Positions 42,078-50,825 of a DNA stretch of 64,000 bases are shown here, one piece after another; within the stretch, counting starts at the first letter, position 1; the number at the start of each line of letters is the position of its first letter. The translations under genes were made by a program, and so were the position numbers. Under the pieces are notes generated by a model that had not been told where the DNA came from, did no database searches, and saw nothing but the letters and a program-made list of their open reading frames with translations. Source of the DNA: Enhydrobacter sp. (GTDB lineage Bacteria; Pseudomonadota; Alphaproteobacteria; Reyranellales; Reyranellaceae). The stretch covers positions 5,141,001-5,205,000 of the forward strand of contig NZ_CP126889.1 of the NCBI RefSeq assembly GCF_030246845.1, read 5' to 3'.

Positions 42078-43025
42078 ATGCCCGCAATCAAGGTCGCCGA
42101 TTTCGCCTTTCCGCGTATGGAGGCCCCCGACCTCGACGAGATGGAGGAATTCCTCACCCATTTCGGACTGACCCGCGCCGAACGCACACCGGATGCGCTC
42201 TATATGCGCGGGACGGACGGCCATCATCACCTGCACGTCGCCCACAAGGGCGGCACGAAGTTCATCGGCTTCGCCTATCATGCCGTGGACGAGGACGACC
42301 TCGACCGGCTCGCGAGGCTGCCCGGCGCCTCGGGCATCGAGACCCTGAACGAGCCCGGCGGCGGCAAACGGGTGCGGCTGACCGAGCCCAACGGCTATCA
42401 AATCGAGGTGATCGCCGGCCTCGAGCGCGGAGCACCGCGCAAGACCGAGCGCGACTTGGTCAATTCGGGCAGCGAGCCGCAGCGCCGCGCCGGCCGGGTC
42501 ATGCGGCTCTCCAGGTCGCCGACGCCGATCCAGCGCATCGGCCACGGCGTGCTTGCCACGCCCAAGGTCAAGGAGACCGTCGCCTGGTTCCGCGAGACGC
42601 TGGGCATGATCCGGTCCGACGATGTCTATGCCGGCGAGAAGGACAATGTCGTCGGCTCCTTCAACCGCCTCGACCGCGGCGAGGCCTATGTCGACCACCA
42701 CGTGCTGTTCTGCGTGCACAACGAGAAGACCGGCCTCAATCACGTTTCCTACGAGGCGCACGACATCGACGCCATCTTCCAGGACCACGAGTATCTGAAG
42801 CGGCTCGGCAAGTACGAGCACATGTGGGGCATCGGCCGGCACCTGCTCGGCAGCCAGGTCTACGACTACTGGTGCGATCCCTGGGGCCGTGTCCACGAGC
42901 GCTGGGCCGATACCGACCGCCTGAACGCCGCGAACGGCGGCAACGAGCTGAGCGTCGAGGAAGGCTTCCAGTCGCAATGGGGCGAGCGTCCGCCCGAGCG
43001 TTTCATCGGCCACGCCAGCCCGTGA
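42078..43025 (+). CDS. Extradiol-type VOC dioxygenase
   Basis: This 315-residue, two-module vicinal-oxygen-chelate protein has module 2 metal ligands H156, H222 and E274 (RIGHGVLAT; LNHVSYEAHD; RVHERWAD), matching the 2-His-1-Glu triad of type I extradiol ring-cleavage enzymes. Acid-base residues in HMWGIGRHLLG fit the catalytic His region. Module 1 is degenerate. An iron or manganese centre in the C-terminal module should cleave a catechol-like ring. It is divergent from the CMD-like gene and convergent with the second FAH-family gene. Confidence 0.85.
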   Translation: MPAIKVADFAFPRMEAPDLDEMEEFLTHFGLTRAERTPDALYMRGTDGHHHLHVAHKGGTKFIGFAYHAVDEDDLDRLARLPGASGIETLNEPGGGKRVRLTEPNGYQIEVIAGLERGAPRKTERDLVNSGSEPQRRAGRVMRLSRSPTPIQRIGHGVLATPKVKETVAWFRETLGMIRSDDVYAGEKDNVVGSFNRLDRGEAYVDHHVLFCVHNEKTGLNHVSYEAHDIDAIFQDHEYLKRLGKYEHMWGIGRHLLGSQVYDYWCDPWGRVHERWADTDRLNAANGGNELSVEEGFQSQWGERPPERFIGHASP

Positions 43026-43047
43026 CCGCCGGCGGCAAGGCCGCCGC

Positions 43048-43917
43048 CTACTTCGTCTTCAGCTTGTCCGGCAAGCGTTCGTCGTTGCCGAGCGCCACAC
43101 GGCGGACGGCGTCGCTGTCGGGACTCGAGGGGAAGCCGTCCTTCGAGCGCGGCGCCGGCGCCTCGACGACCTTGTTCGACAGCCGGCCGACGCCGGTCAC
43201 CTCGACCTCGATCGTGTCGCCGACATCGAGCGGTCGCGAGTTGGCCGGCGTGCCGGTGAGCAGGATGTCGCCCGGCAGGAAGGTCATGTGGCGCGCCAGA
43301 TCGGCGATCAGGTAGCCGCAGTCGAAGATCTGCTCGCTGACCGCGCCTTCCTGCACCACCTTGCCGTTCTTGTAGGAACGCAGCACCGACTGGCGCACAT
43401 CGACGCCCGAAACCAGGCCCGGTCCGATCGGGCAGAAGCCGTCCATGCCCTTCACCCGCAGCATCGAGCCCGCATCGGTGTCGCGGAAGTCGTGGCAGCC
43501 GAAATCGTTCGCCGGCGCGAAGCCTGCGATGCAGTCCCAGGCTTCCTCGCGGGTCACGTTCCTGGTGATCTTGCCGAACACGACGGCGAGCTCGCCCTCG
43601 TAGTTCACGTATTTGTAGCCCCTGGGCCGGATCAGCTCGCCCTTGTGCGCGTTGAGCGCCGTCAAGGGCTTCTGGAAATAGGTCGGCGTCCTGGGCGGCG
43701 TGCGCGTGTTGTTGAACTCGAAATAGCGGGAGATGTAGTTCACGTGCACGCAGACGATCTTGGTCGGCGTGCAGGGCGGCAGATGGACCACCTCGTCCTC
43801 GCCGCAGGTGCGGCCGTCGGCAAAGACGATCCGGCCATCCCTGAACTCCACCCAGTAGGCGCTGCCGTCCTTCATGACGTGACGGACTTCCCTGCGCGTT
43901 CCCTCCAAAGCACTCAT
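43048..43917 (-). CDS. Fumarylacetoacetate hydrolase family enzyme (second)
   Basis: The 289-residue product has the FAH metal site YEGELAVVFG (E-x-E) and APANDFGCHDFRDTD, plus PGDILLTGTPANSRPLDVGD near the end. Compared with the first copy it has a different N-terminal region (YWVEFRDGRIVFADGRTCGEDEVVHLPP). It is the last gene of the minus-strand catabolic operon, 63 bp after the molybdenum hydroxylase subunit. It probably hydrolyses or decarboxylates the ring-opening product. Confidence 0.86.
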   Translation of the reverse strand: MSALEGTRREVRHVMKDGSAYWVEFRDGRIVFADGRTCGEDEVVHLPPCTPTKIVCVHVNYISRYFEFNNTRTPPRTPTYFQKPLTALNAHKGELIRPRGYKYVNYEGELAVVFGKITRNVTREEAWDCIAGFAPANDFGCHDFRDTDAGSMLRVKGMDGFCPIGPGLVSGVDVRQSVLRSYKNGKVVQEGAVSEQIFDCGYLIADLARHMTFLPGDILLTGTPANSRPLDVGDTIEVEVTGVGRLSNKVVEAPAPRSKDGFPSSPDSDAVRRVALGNDERLPDKLKTK

Positions 43918-43980
43918 GCGAGTCGTTCCCTGTTGAAGATCGAACCAGACGTGAACCTTGTCGAAGGCCTCTCGCCTTCC

Positions 43981-46314
43981 TCAGCCGCCCTTGGCCTCGT
44001 GGATGGCCCGCCAGACGTTCTGGGCCGTGGCCGGCATGGCCACGTCCCTGACGCCGAGCGGCGCCAGCGCGTCGACGACGGCGTTCATCACCGCCGGCAG
44101 CGCGCCCACTGTCCCCGCCTCGCCGGCGCCCTTGGCGCCCAGCGGATTGTACTTCGTCGGCACCGGGTTGGACTTGATCTCCAGGCTGCACATCATGTCG
44201 GCGCGCGGCATGGCGTAGTCGAGGAAGCTCGCGGTCAGGAGCTGGCCGCTGTCGCGATCCCACACCACCTGCTCGCTCAGGATCTGGCCGACGCCCTGCG
44301 CCACGCCGCCATGGATCTGGCCCTTGAGCCCGACGGGATTCATCACCGTGCCGACATCGTCGACCACCGAGTAGCGGTCGAGCTGCACCTCGCCGGTGTC
44401 GGGATCGATCTCGACCTCGCAGATGTGGCAGCCGTTGGGATAGGTGTCCTTCTCGCCCTTGAAGGTGGCGTTCTCGTACAGGCCGCCCTCGAAGCCCGGC
44501 GGCCACCGTGCCGGCGTGAACGCCGCCATCGCCACCTGCTTCATCGACACCGACTTGTCCGTTCCGGCGACCTTGAAGCGGCCGTCGGCGAACTCGATGT
44601 CCTGCTCCCCCGCCTCGAGCAGATGGCTCGCGAGCTTCTTGCCCTTGGCGATCACCTTGTCGGCGGCGAGGAAGAGCGCCGAGCCGCCGAGCACCGTCGA
44701 GCGCGAGCCCATCGTGCCCATGCCGAACGCGACGCGGTCGGTATCGCCGTCGATGTACTGCACGTCGGCGGGATCGAGGCCGAGGCGCTCGTGCAGGATC
44801 TGCTTGAACATGGTCTCGTGGCCCTGGCCCTGGGCCTTGGTGCCCATCAGCAGCGCCGCCGTTCCGCCCGGGTTGAAGCGGATCTCGGCGTATTCGGGCT
44901 GGAGCGTGCCCGCCGCCTGCTCGATCGCATTGACGATGCCGAGCCCGCGCAGCTTGCCGCGCTTCTTCGAGGCCTCGAGGCGTGCCTTGTATCCTGCCAC
45001 GTCGGCGAGTTCGAGCGCCATGTCCATGTTCTTCTCGAACTGGCCGCAATCGTAGAACGGGCCGACGGGACTCTGGTAAGGCAGGTCGGACTCGGCCAGC
45101 ATGTTCTTGCGGCGCAGCTCGACGCGATCGACGCCCAGCTCGCGCGCCGCATCGTCGATCAGGCGCTCGATCAGGTAGATCGCCTCCGGCCGCCCGGCGC
45201 CGCGATAGGGCGCGGTCGGGTTGGTGTTGCTGAGCACGCCGACGACGTCGAGATAGGCGGTGGGGATCTTGTAGACGCCCAGCACCGTCACGATCATCCC
45301 GAAGGGCGTGAGCAGGTTGCGGTCGGAGCCGATATAGGCCCCGATATTGGCCAGCATGTTGAGGCGCAGCGCCAGGAACCTGTTGTCCTTGTCCAGCGCC
45401 AGCTCGATCTCGCCGATATTGTCGCGGCCGTGCTCGTCGGCCATCACGGCCTCGCTGCGCTCGCAGGTCCATTTGACCGGCCGCAGGAGCTTGCGCGCCG
45501 CCCACAGCGTGAGGCGATGCTCGACATACTGCCAGCCCTTGGTGCCGAAGCCGCCGCCCACGTCGCCCGCGATCACCCGCATCTTGCTCTCGGGCACCTT
45601 GAAGACGCTGTTCGCCAGCATGCTTCGCACGCGGTGGGGATACTGCACGTCGGCATAGAGCGTCATGCGGTCCTCGCCCGGATCGTAGGTGCCAAGCGTG
45701 CCGCGCGGCTCCATGAACTGGGCATGGACGCGGCTGATGACATAGCGTCGCCTGACGATCTTGGCCGCCGACCTGAAGGCCTCCTCCGTAGCGGCCTTGT
45801 TGCCGCGCTCGACATGGTTGGAGATGTTGTCGGGACACTCGTCCCACACGGCCGGCGCTCCGGGCTTCACGGTGTCCTCGGTCGAGGTGACCGACGGCAG
45901 AGGCTCGTAGTCGATGTTCACCAGCTCGGCCGCGTCCTTCGCCTGGGTCAGCGTCTCGGCGATCACCATCGCCACCGGGTCGCCGACATAGCGTACGCGG
46001 TCGGTGACCAGCGGCGGGCGCTGCGGCGCGAACATCGGCTTACCGTCCGGCCGCCTGCGCGGCATGTTCGCCTTCGGCATGCCGAGCCCGTCGGCCGTCA
46101 CGTCATGGCCGGTATAGACGGCGACGACTCCGGGCGCCTTCCTCGCGTCTTCGATGTCGATCGAGCGGATTTTCGCATGCGCATGCGGCGAGCGCACGAA
46201 CACCGCGTGGGTCTGGCCGGGCAGGTTCACATCGTTGATGTAGCGCCCCTGCCCGCGCAACAGCCGCGGATCCTCGAAACGCAGGACAGGCTGACCGATA
46301 CCGTACTTGCTCAT
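43981..46314 (-). CDS. Xanthine-dehydrogenase-family molybdenum-binding large subunit
   Basis: The 777-residue product matches the large subunit of molybdenum hydroxylases. It has the [2Fe-2S]-free N-terminal ald_Xan_dh domain (FEDPRLLRGQGRYINDVNLPG; VFVRSPHAHAKIR), then GDVGGGFGTKGWQYVEH and TAPYRGAGRPEAIYLIERLID. The Mo-site loops QGQGHETMFKQIL and GAKGAGEAG carry the essential Glu. The substrate loop is not CO-dehydrogenase-like (no CSFR). Such subunits normally need a [2Fe-2S] and an FAD subunit; neither is next to it. It lies between a ring-cleavage-like VOC gene and an FAH gene, which suggests hydroxylation of an N-heterocycle or aromatic acid. Confidence 0.89.
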   Translation of the reverse strand: MSKYGIGQPVLRFEDPRLLRGQGRYINDVNLPGQTHAVFVRSPHAHAKIRSIDIEDARKAPGVVAVYTGHDVTADGLGMPKANMPRRRPDGKPMFAPQRPPLVTDRVRYVGDPVAMVIAETLTQAKDAAELVNIDYEPLPSVTSTEDTVKPGAPAVWDECPDNISNHVERGNKAATEEAFRSAAKIVRRRYVISRVHAQFMEPRGTLGTYDPGEDRMTLYADVQYPHRVRSMLANSVFKVPESKMRVIAGDVGGGFGTKGWQYVEHRLTLWAARKLLRPVKWTCERSEAVMADEHGRDNIGEIELALDKDNRFLALRLNMLANIGAYIGSDRNLLTPFGMIVTVLGVYKIPTAYLDVVGVLSNTNPTAPYRGAGRPEAIYLIERLIDDAARELGVDRVELRRKNMLAESDLPYQSPVGPFYDCGQFEKNMDMALELADVAGYKARLEASKKRGKLRGLGIVNAIEQAAGTLQPEYAEIRFNPGGTAALLMGTKAQGQGHETMFKQILHERLGLDPADVQYIDGDTDRVAFGMGTMGSRSTVLGGSALFLAADKVIAKGKKLASHLLEAGEQDIEFADGRFKVAGTDKSVSMKQVAMAAFTPARWPPGFEGGLYENATFKGEKDTYPNGCHICEVEIDPDTGEVQLDRYSVVDDVGTVMNPVGLKGQIHGGVAQGVGQILSEQVVWDRDSGQLLTASFLDYAMPRADMMCSLEIKSNPVPTKYNPLGAKGAGEAGTVGALPAVMNAVVDALAPLGVRDVAMPATAQNVWRAIHEAKGG

Positions 46315-46353
46315 GACATGCTTGCTCCCGGCAATCCCAGTTACTCGAACTCT

Positions 46354-47586
46354 TCAGCCCAGCGGGCCCATGAAAGGCGGATCGGCGTAGGTATCCGACA
46401 GGGCCTCCAGCGATTCGGGCCATTCCTTGCCGATCGGCCTGCGCTCGGCGGCGGGGCGCGGTCGGCCGTCCCAGCCCACGCGCTCCATATAGTAGTAGAG
46501 CATCAGCGTGTGGCCGGCCGGATCGACGATATGCGCGGCATAGTCGACCCCCGGATAGAGTTCCCGCGGGATCGCCTCGGAGAAGCGCACATCTTTCTTC
46601 TTGAGGAAGCTGACCGCGTCGCGAAGCTGGCGGTAGCTGCCCACCTGCAACCCCATCGACGCGACGGAGGTATTCGGGTCGAGCCCCAGCTCGCCGCGCA
46701 AGGCCTTGGGCAACAGCGACAGGCTGTGATGCTCGCCGCCGTTCCGCAAATAGACGCAGCGGTGCCCCTTGAAGGTGACCACCTCGGTCGGCACGAAACC
46801 CATCGTCTGGGTATAGAATGCCTCCGAGGCACGGACATCGGCCACGAACAGGCTCATGGGGCCGATATTGACGATCTTGAACGGCCGCGGCAGGCGCACG
46901 CCGGCGACCACATATTCGTCGTCCAGCGGATCCCGGATCGTGTTGCCGGCGTGGATGTCGATTCCCTTGCCCAGGGCTTCCCGCACCTCCTCCGCCTCCG
47001 ACATCTGCGGCAGCTCCGGCCGTTCACGGAAAGCGCGATAGTACATCGCCTCGGGCTTGCTGCGGCCGTTCCAGCCGATCTGCTCCATGCCATAGTACAG
47101 CTCGACCGTATGGCCGTCGGGATCGCGGATGTAGGTGTGCCAGTTGCTGCCCGGCATGTCGCGGCCGACCCGGCGTATCTCGACCTGCCTGTCGCGGAAA
47201 TAGTCGGCCGCGGCGAACACTTCCTCCATCGAGCCGACCTGCCAGGTGATCTGGTTCACCGTGATGTCCCTGGACACCGCATCGTCGCCGAAGATAGCAC
47301 CGAGTGACTTGTGCGCCAGGAGGAAGGCGTGATGGTCGGAATTGTGGCTCATGAAGACGATGCGCGGATCCTCCAGGCGCCGGGCCATTTCCTCCCGCCC
47401 CGGGATCTTGGAGAGGTCGCGCGTATCGGTGATGCGAAGGCCGAGCAGCTTCGAATAGAAGTCGATGCCCGCCTGAAGGTCGGCGACGTTGAAACCGAAA
47501 TGGCCGAGGCGCCGGATCTTGAACGGCCGCGGGTAGCGCACGCCGCCGACGTCGTAGGCCGTGCTCTTGTGAACCGTGTCCATCAT
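46354..47586 (-). CDS. Two-module VOC dioxygenase-like protein
   Basis: The 410-residue product has two pairs of VOC repeats, opening RRLGHFGFNVADLQAGIDFY in module 1 and NIGPMSLFVADVRASEAFY in module 2. In module 1 the metal-ligand positions carry H29, Q112 (NQITWQV) and E162 (GHTVELYYG); a Gln replaces one His. Module 2 lacks His and Glu (GPMSLFV; HTLMLYYY). It might be an extradiol enzyme with an altered ligand, or a lyase/isomerase of the same fold. AAxxGGAGG-like leader is weak. It starts 6 bp after gntR, so it belongs to the long operon. Confidence 0.82.
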   Translation of the reverse strand: MMDTVHKSTAYDVGGVRYPRPFKIRRLGHFGFNVADLQAGIDFYSKLLGLRITDTRDLSKIPGREEMARRLEDPRIVFMSHNSDHHAFLLAHKSLGAIFGDDAVSRDITVNQITWQVGSMEEVFAAADYFRDRQVEIRRVGRDMPGSNWHTYIRDPDGHTVELYYGMEQIGWNGRSKPEAMYYRAFRERPELPQMSEAEEVREALGKGIDIHAGNTIRDPLDDEYVVAGVRLPRPFKIVNIGPMSLFVADVRASEAFYTQTMGFVPTEVVTFKGHRCVYLRNGGEHHSLSLLPKALRGELGLDPNTSVASMGLQVGSYRQLRDAVSFLKKKDVRFSEAIPRELYPGVDYAAHIVDPAGHTLMLYYYMERVGWDGRPRPAAERRPIGKEWPESLEALSDTYADPPFMGPLG

Positions 47587-47592
47587 TGCCTC

Positions 47593-48375
47593 CTATGCCT
47601 TGCCCCTGCGTGTTGAACGGGTCGCCCGCCCGCCCGCTCCGCCCATCGTCAATCCCGGCACCTCGGAGGCCGCCTGTTCGACCGTCGTGCGGATATGCTT
47701 CTCGATCAGCCGGCAGGCGAGATCGATATCGCGCGCAAGCACGGCATCGCGCAGCTCGAGATGCTCGTTGGTTCGCCGTGACCGCGCGTGGATCATGGTC
47801 AGCCAATGGTAGCGCCGGGCCTGGTCGAACAGCTCGCCGCGGAAATGCAGCGACCACGGCGAGGTGCAGGTCGCCACCAGCGCGTCGTGAAAGCGCTTGT
47901 GCCGTTTGCCCCATTCGCGCTTCACGCTGACCGGATCGTCGGGCTTGGGCGGCCCGAGCTTGGACAGCAGGAAATAGGCGCTCACGATCTCGGCCTCCCA
48001 GGAGTCCGTCCCGTGCCGGATGGCGTCGGCCAGGGTCCGCGTCTCGAGATAGACGCGCAGCTCGGAAAGATCGAGAAAATCGGCCAGCGAGACCGGCGCC
48101 ACCGCGAAGCCGCGGCCGGCCTCGGTCCGCGCCAGCCCCTCCGATACCAGATGGGAGAGGGCCTCGCGCAGGGTGCCGACCGAAGTGTCATAGCGCTGCC
48201 GCAGCTCGCCGAAGCGCAAACGCTGATCGGGCCTCAGGACACAGCACAGGATGTCTTCGCGCATCTGGCGCAGCACGTCGAAGGTCGCGGCATCCTCGCG
48301 CAGCACGTCCTGCGGAGCGGTGGTCGCGGCCGTCTGCGGAACCGGTTCCACGGGCATCTTAAGGATCTTCGCCAT
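47593..48375 (-). CDS. GntR-family regulator (FCD type)
   Basis: This 260-residue regulator has a winged helix-turn-helix around residues 35-95 (VLRQMREDILCCVLRPDQRL, FGELRQRYDTSVGTLREALSHL) followed by an all-helical FCD ligand domain (DLSELRVYLETRTLADAIRHG; HKRFHDALVATC; LDACRLIEKHI-like LACRLIEKHIRTTVEQ). FadR-type members sense organic acids or acyl compounds. The ATG at 48375 falls 7 bp after livF; an upstream in-frame ATG overlaps livF and is less likely. It lies inside the operon between the transporter and the catabolic genes, so it likely senses the transported compound. Confidence 0.87.
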   Translation of the reverse strand: MAKILKMPVEPVPQTAATTAPQDVLREDAATFDVLRQMREDILCCVLRPDQRLRFGELRQRYDTSVGTLREALSHLVSEGLARTEAGRGFAVAPVSLADFLDLSELRVYLETRTLADAIRHGTDSWEAEIVSAYFLLSKLGPPKPDDPVSVKREWGKRHKRFHDALVATCTSPWSLHFRGELFDQARRYHWLTMIHARSRRTNEHLELRDAVLARDIDLACRLIEKHIRTTVEQAASEVPGLTMGGAGGRATRSTRRGKA

Positions 48376-48382
48376 TGGTTGC

Positions 48383-49090
48383 TCAGACTCCGAGGTAGGC
48401 TTCACGAATATGAGGTCGCTGCAGCAGATCCGCGGGCAGCCCGGCGGTCACGATGCGCCCCTGTTCCAGGACATAGGCGCGGTCGGCAATGTCGATGGCC
48501 TTCAGGACATTCTGCTCGACCAGAAGCACGGCCGCGCCATCGTCGCGAACGCGCGCAATGATATCGAACATGTCGTCGACGATGGCAGGGGCCAGTCCCA
48601 GCGACGGCTCGTCGAACAGCACGATGCGCGGCCGCGCCATCAGCGCCCGGCCGATCGCCACCATCTGTTGCTGGCCGCCCGACAGCTCGCCGGCCGGCTG
48701 ACGGCGCTTGTCGCGCAGGATGGGGAACAACTCATAGACGCGCTCCAGCGATCGGGTCCGCGCGGTCCGCGCCGCCGCGCGGTAGCAGCCGAGCTCCAGG
48801 TTCTCCTCGACCGACATCCTCGCGAACAACCGCCGCCCCTCCGGCACGAGCGCTATGCCATGACCGCAATAGTCGTGCGACTTGACGCGACTCATGTCGC
48901 GGCCGTCGACGCGCAGCTCGCCCCGCCGGTATCGCAGCAGCCCGGCAATGGCATTGATCAGCGTCGTCTTGCCGGCACCGTTGGGCCCGATCACCGAGAC
49001 GATCTCGCCTGCGTCCACGTCGAGCGAGACGTCCCACACCGCGGGAGCGTCGCCGTAACCGACATGGAGGTTGCGCACCTCAAGCAGCAT
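48383..49090 (-). CDS. livF: Branched-chain-type ABC transporter ATPase
   Basis: The 235-residue product has Walker A GPNGAGKTT, the Q-loop region GIALVPEGRRLFARMSVEENLELG, the signature LSGGQQQMVAIGRALMARP, Walker B VLFDEPSLGLAP and the final LLVEQN, a perfect LivF. It powers import with LivG. It overlaps the end of the fused livM-livG gene by 11 bp. Substrate type in these clusters is usually a hydrophobic or aromatic carboxylate, not necessarily a branched-chain amino acid. Confidence 0.92.
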   Translation of the reverse strand: MLLEVRNLHVGYGDAPAVWDVSLDVDAGEIVSVIGPNGAGKTTLINAIAGLLRYRRGELRVDGRDMSRVKSHDYCGHGIALVPEGRRLFARMSVEENLELGCYRAAARTARTRSLERVYELFPILRDKRRQPAGELSGGQQQMVAIGRALMARPRIVLFDEPSLGLAPAIVDDMFDIIARVRDDGAAVLLVEQNVLKAIDIADRAYVLEQGRIVTAGLPADLLQRPHIREAYLGV

Positions 49091-50825
49091 AGGCCTTGCC
49101 CAGGTATATGCTGACGACGCGGGGGTCGCGCATCACCTCGCGCGGCGCGCCCAGCGCGAACAGCTTGCCTTCGTTCAGGACGGCGACCCGGTCGGACAGC
49201 TCGACCACCGCCCTCATCAGATGCTCGACGAAGACGATGGTGGCGCCCTGGGCACGGATGGCCCGCACCAGACGGATCGCGTTGTCGACTTCCCCCGGAT
49301 TGAGGCCCGACAGGACCTCGTCGAGCAGCAGCAGTTTCGGCCTGGCCGCGAGAGCGCGCGCGAGCTCGAGAAACTTGCGCTCGTGCAGGTTGAGGCCGGC
49401 CGGCAGGATGTCCTCCTTGCCGGACAGCCCGGTGAACGCCATCCAGTGCAGGGCCTCCTCGCGGATTTCGGCAGGTCCGCGCGCCGGTCCGCCGAAGGTG
49501 GCAGCCGTCACCACGTTCCCGAGCGCCGTCATGTTGGCGAAGGGCCGCGGGATCTGATAGGTGCGCGCCATCCCGCGACGCGCGATATCGTGTGCCCGGA
49601 GTGCGCCGATCTGCAGGCCATCGAGCGCTATGGTGCCGCCGCTCAGGGGATAATGGCCCGAAATGACGTTGATCAGGGTCGTCTTGCCCGATCCATTGGG
49701 ACCGACCAGGCCCACGATCTCACCCTCGCGCACGTCGAGATCGACGCCCGCGAGCGCGAGCAGACCGCCGAAGCGCTTGGTCGCGCCGCGCACCTCGAGC
49801 AGGTTGCGACCACCAACGGGTCTTGCCGGCACGACCACGGGGGCGACCTCCGCGCCCGCCCGTAGCGCCACCACCGGCCGGCGCTTCAGCAGCTTGCGGA
49901 TCGCGGGCACGATGCCGTCGGGCAACCAGAGAATGGCGACGATCAGGATCAAGCCCATGACGGCGCGTCCGATCATTGCCTGGTCGCCGCTGCTGAAGGA
50001 GTAGAGGAGCGTGGTGATGACGACGGCGCCGACGGCCGGACCGAACCAGCTCCGCGATCCGCCCAGCACGCTCATCAGCACGACATAGAGCGGCACCGTG
50101 AGCTCGAATGTGCCGGCGACGGTGATGAAGCCCACGAACATGGCATGCACGCCGCCGACGATGCCGGCAATGCCGGCCGACAGCGCGAAGGCCGCGAGCT
50201 TGTAGCGGAAGGTCGGCACGCCCTTCGCTTCCGCCACGTCCTCGTCGTCATGAATGGCGAACAGCCCCATGCCGAGCCGGGAATGGCTCACCTTCCAGGC
50301 GATGGCCAGCGTCGTCACGCAGATCGCGAAGGCGAGGAGATAGAGCGTGCCAGTCGGCGTCGGCATGAGCGGGGGCAGCGGCACCGCGCTCATGAAGATC
50401 CCACCGCCGCCGTCGATCGGCGTGTTGAGCACGATCGTGGCGACGACGAAGGTGACGGCGAGCGTCAGCAAGGCGAACAGCTCGCCGCGCAGACGGCGCA
50501 GACGGAAGACAATGGCGCCCACGCCGACCGCCAGCAATGCCGGAAGGATCGCCGCGACGGGAAGCGTCAGCAGGAACGGCACGTCGAACTTCGCCGCCAT
50601 CACGGCGGTGGTGTAGAGGCCGATCCCGAAGAAAGCAGCGTGACCCAGGCTGAAATAGCCCGCGAAGCCGCTCAGCAGCGACCAGCTCGTGGCGAGGGAG
50701 ATCCAGAAGAAAACGAGATAGAGGAAGGAATCATAGAACGCCGGCAGACCGGCCGTCGGCAGAAGCGCCAGGGCGCCGATCGCGAGCGCGGCGGCCAGCC
50801 GCGGAAGATCGCGGCCCGCGTTCAT
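49080..50825 (-). CDS. LivM-LivG fusion (permease plus ATPase)
   Basis: This 581-residue fusion has an N-terminal LivM permease of about 320 residues (FAGYFSLGHAAFFGIGLY; LAAFALSAGIAGIVGGVHAMF), a linker near 325-345 (AGAEVAPVVVPARPVGG), and a LivG ATPase (Walker A GPNGSGKTT; LNLHERKFLELARALAARP; LLLLDEVLSGLNPGE; FVEHLM). In most transporters these are two genes, as in the neighbouring copy. The start ATG overlaps the livH stop by 4 bp. The switch from LivM to LivG in one chain fixes 1:1 stoichiometry. Confidence 0.9.
   Translation of the reverse strand: MNAGRDLPRLAAALAIGALALLPTAGLPAFYDSFLYLVFFWISLATSWSLLSGFAGYFSLGHAAFFGIGLYTTAVMAAKFDVPFLLTLPVAAILPALLAVGVGAIVFRLRRLRGELFALLTLAVTFVVATIVLNTPIDGGGGIFMSAVPLPPLMPTPTGTLYLLAFAICVTTLAIAWKVSHSRLGMGLFAIHDDEDVAEAKGVPTFRYKLAAFALSAGIAGIVGGVHAMFVGFITVAGTFELTVPLYVVLMSVLGGSRSWFGPAVGAVVITTLLYSFSSGDQAMIGRAVMGLILIVAILWLPDGIVPAIRKLLKRRPVVALRAGAEVAPVVVPARPVGGRNLLEVRGATKRFGGLLALAGVDLDVREGEIVGLVGPNGSGKTTLINVISGHYPLSGGTIALDGLQIGALRAHDIARRGMARTYQIPRPFANMTALGNVVTAATFGGPARGPAEIREEALHWMAFTGLSGKEDILPAGLNLHERKFLELARALAARPKLLLLDEVLSGLNPGEVDNAIRLVRAIRAQGATIVFVEHLMRAVVELSDRVAVLNEGKLFALGAPREVMRDPRVVSIYLGKAYAA

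Noticed and set aside
43288..47307. A 1339-residue plus-strand frame antisense to FAH, molybdenum hydroxylase and VOC genes
   Set aside because: It spans several unrelated minus-strand genes, has biased composition and no domain; it is a GC artefact.
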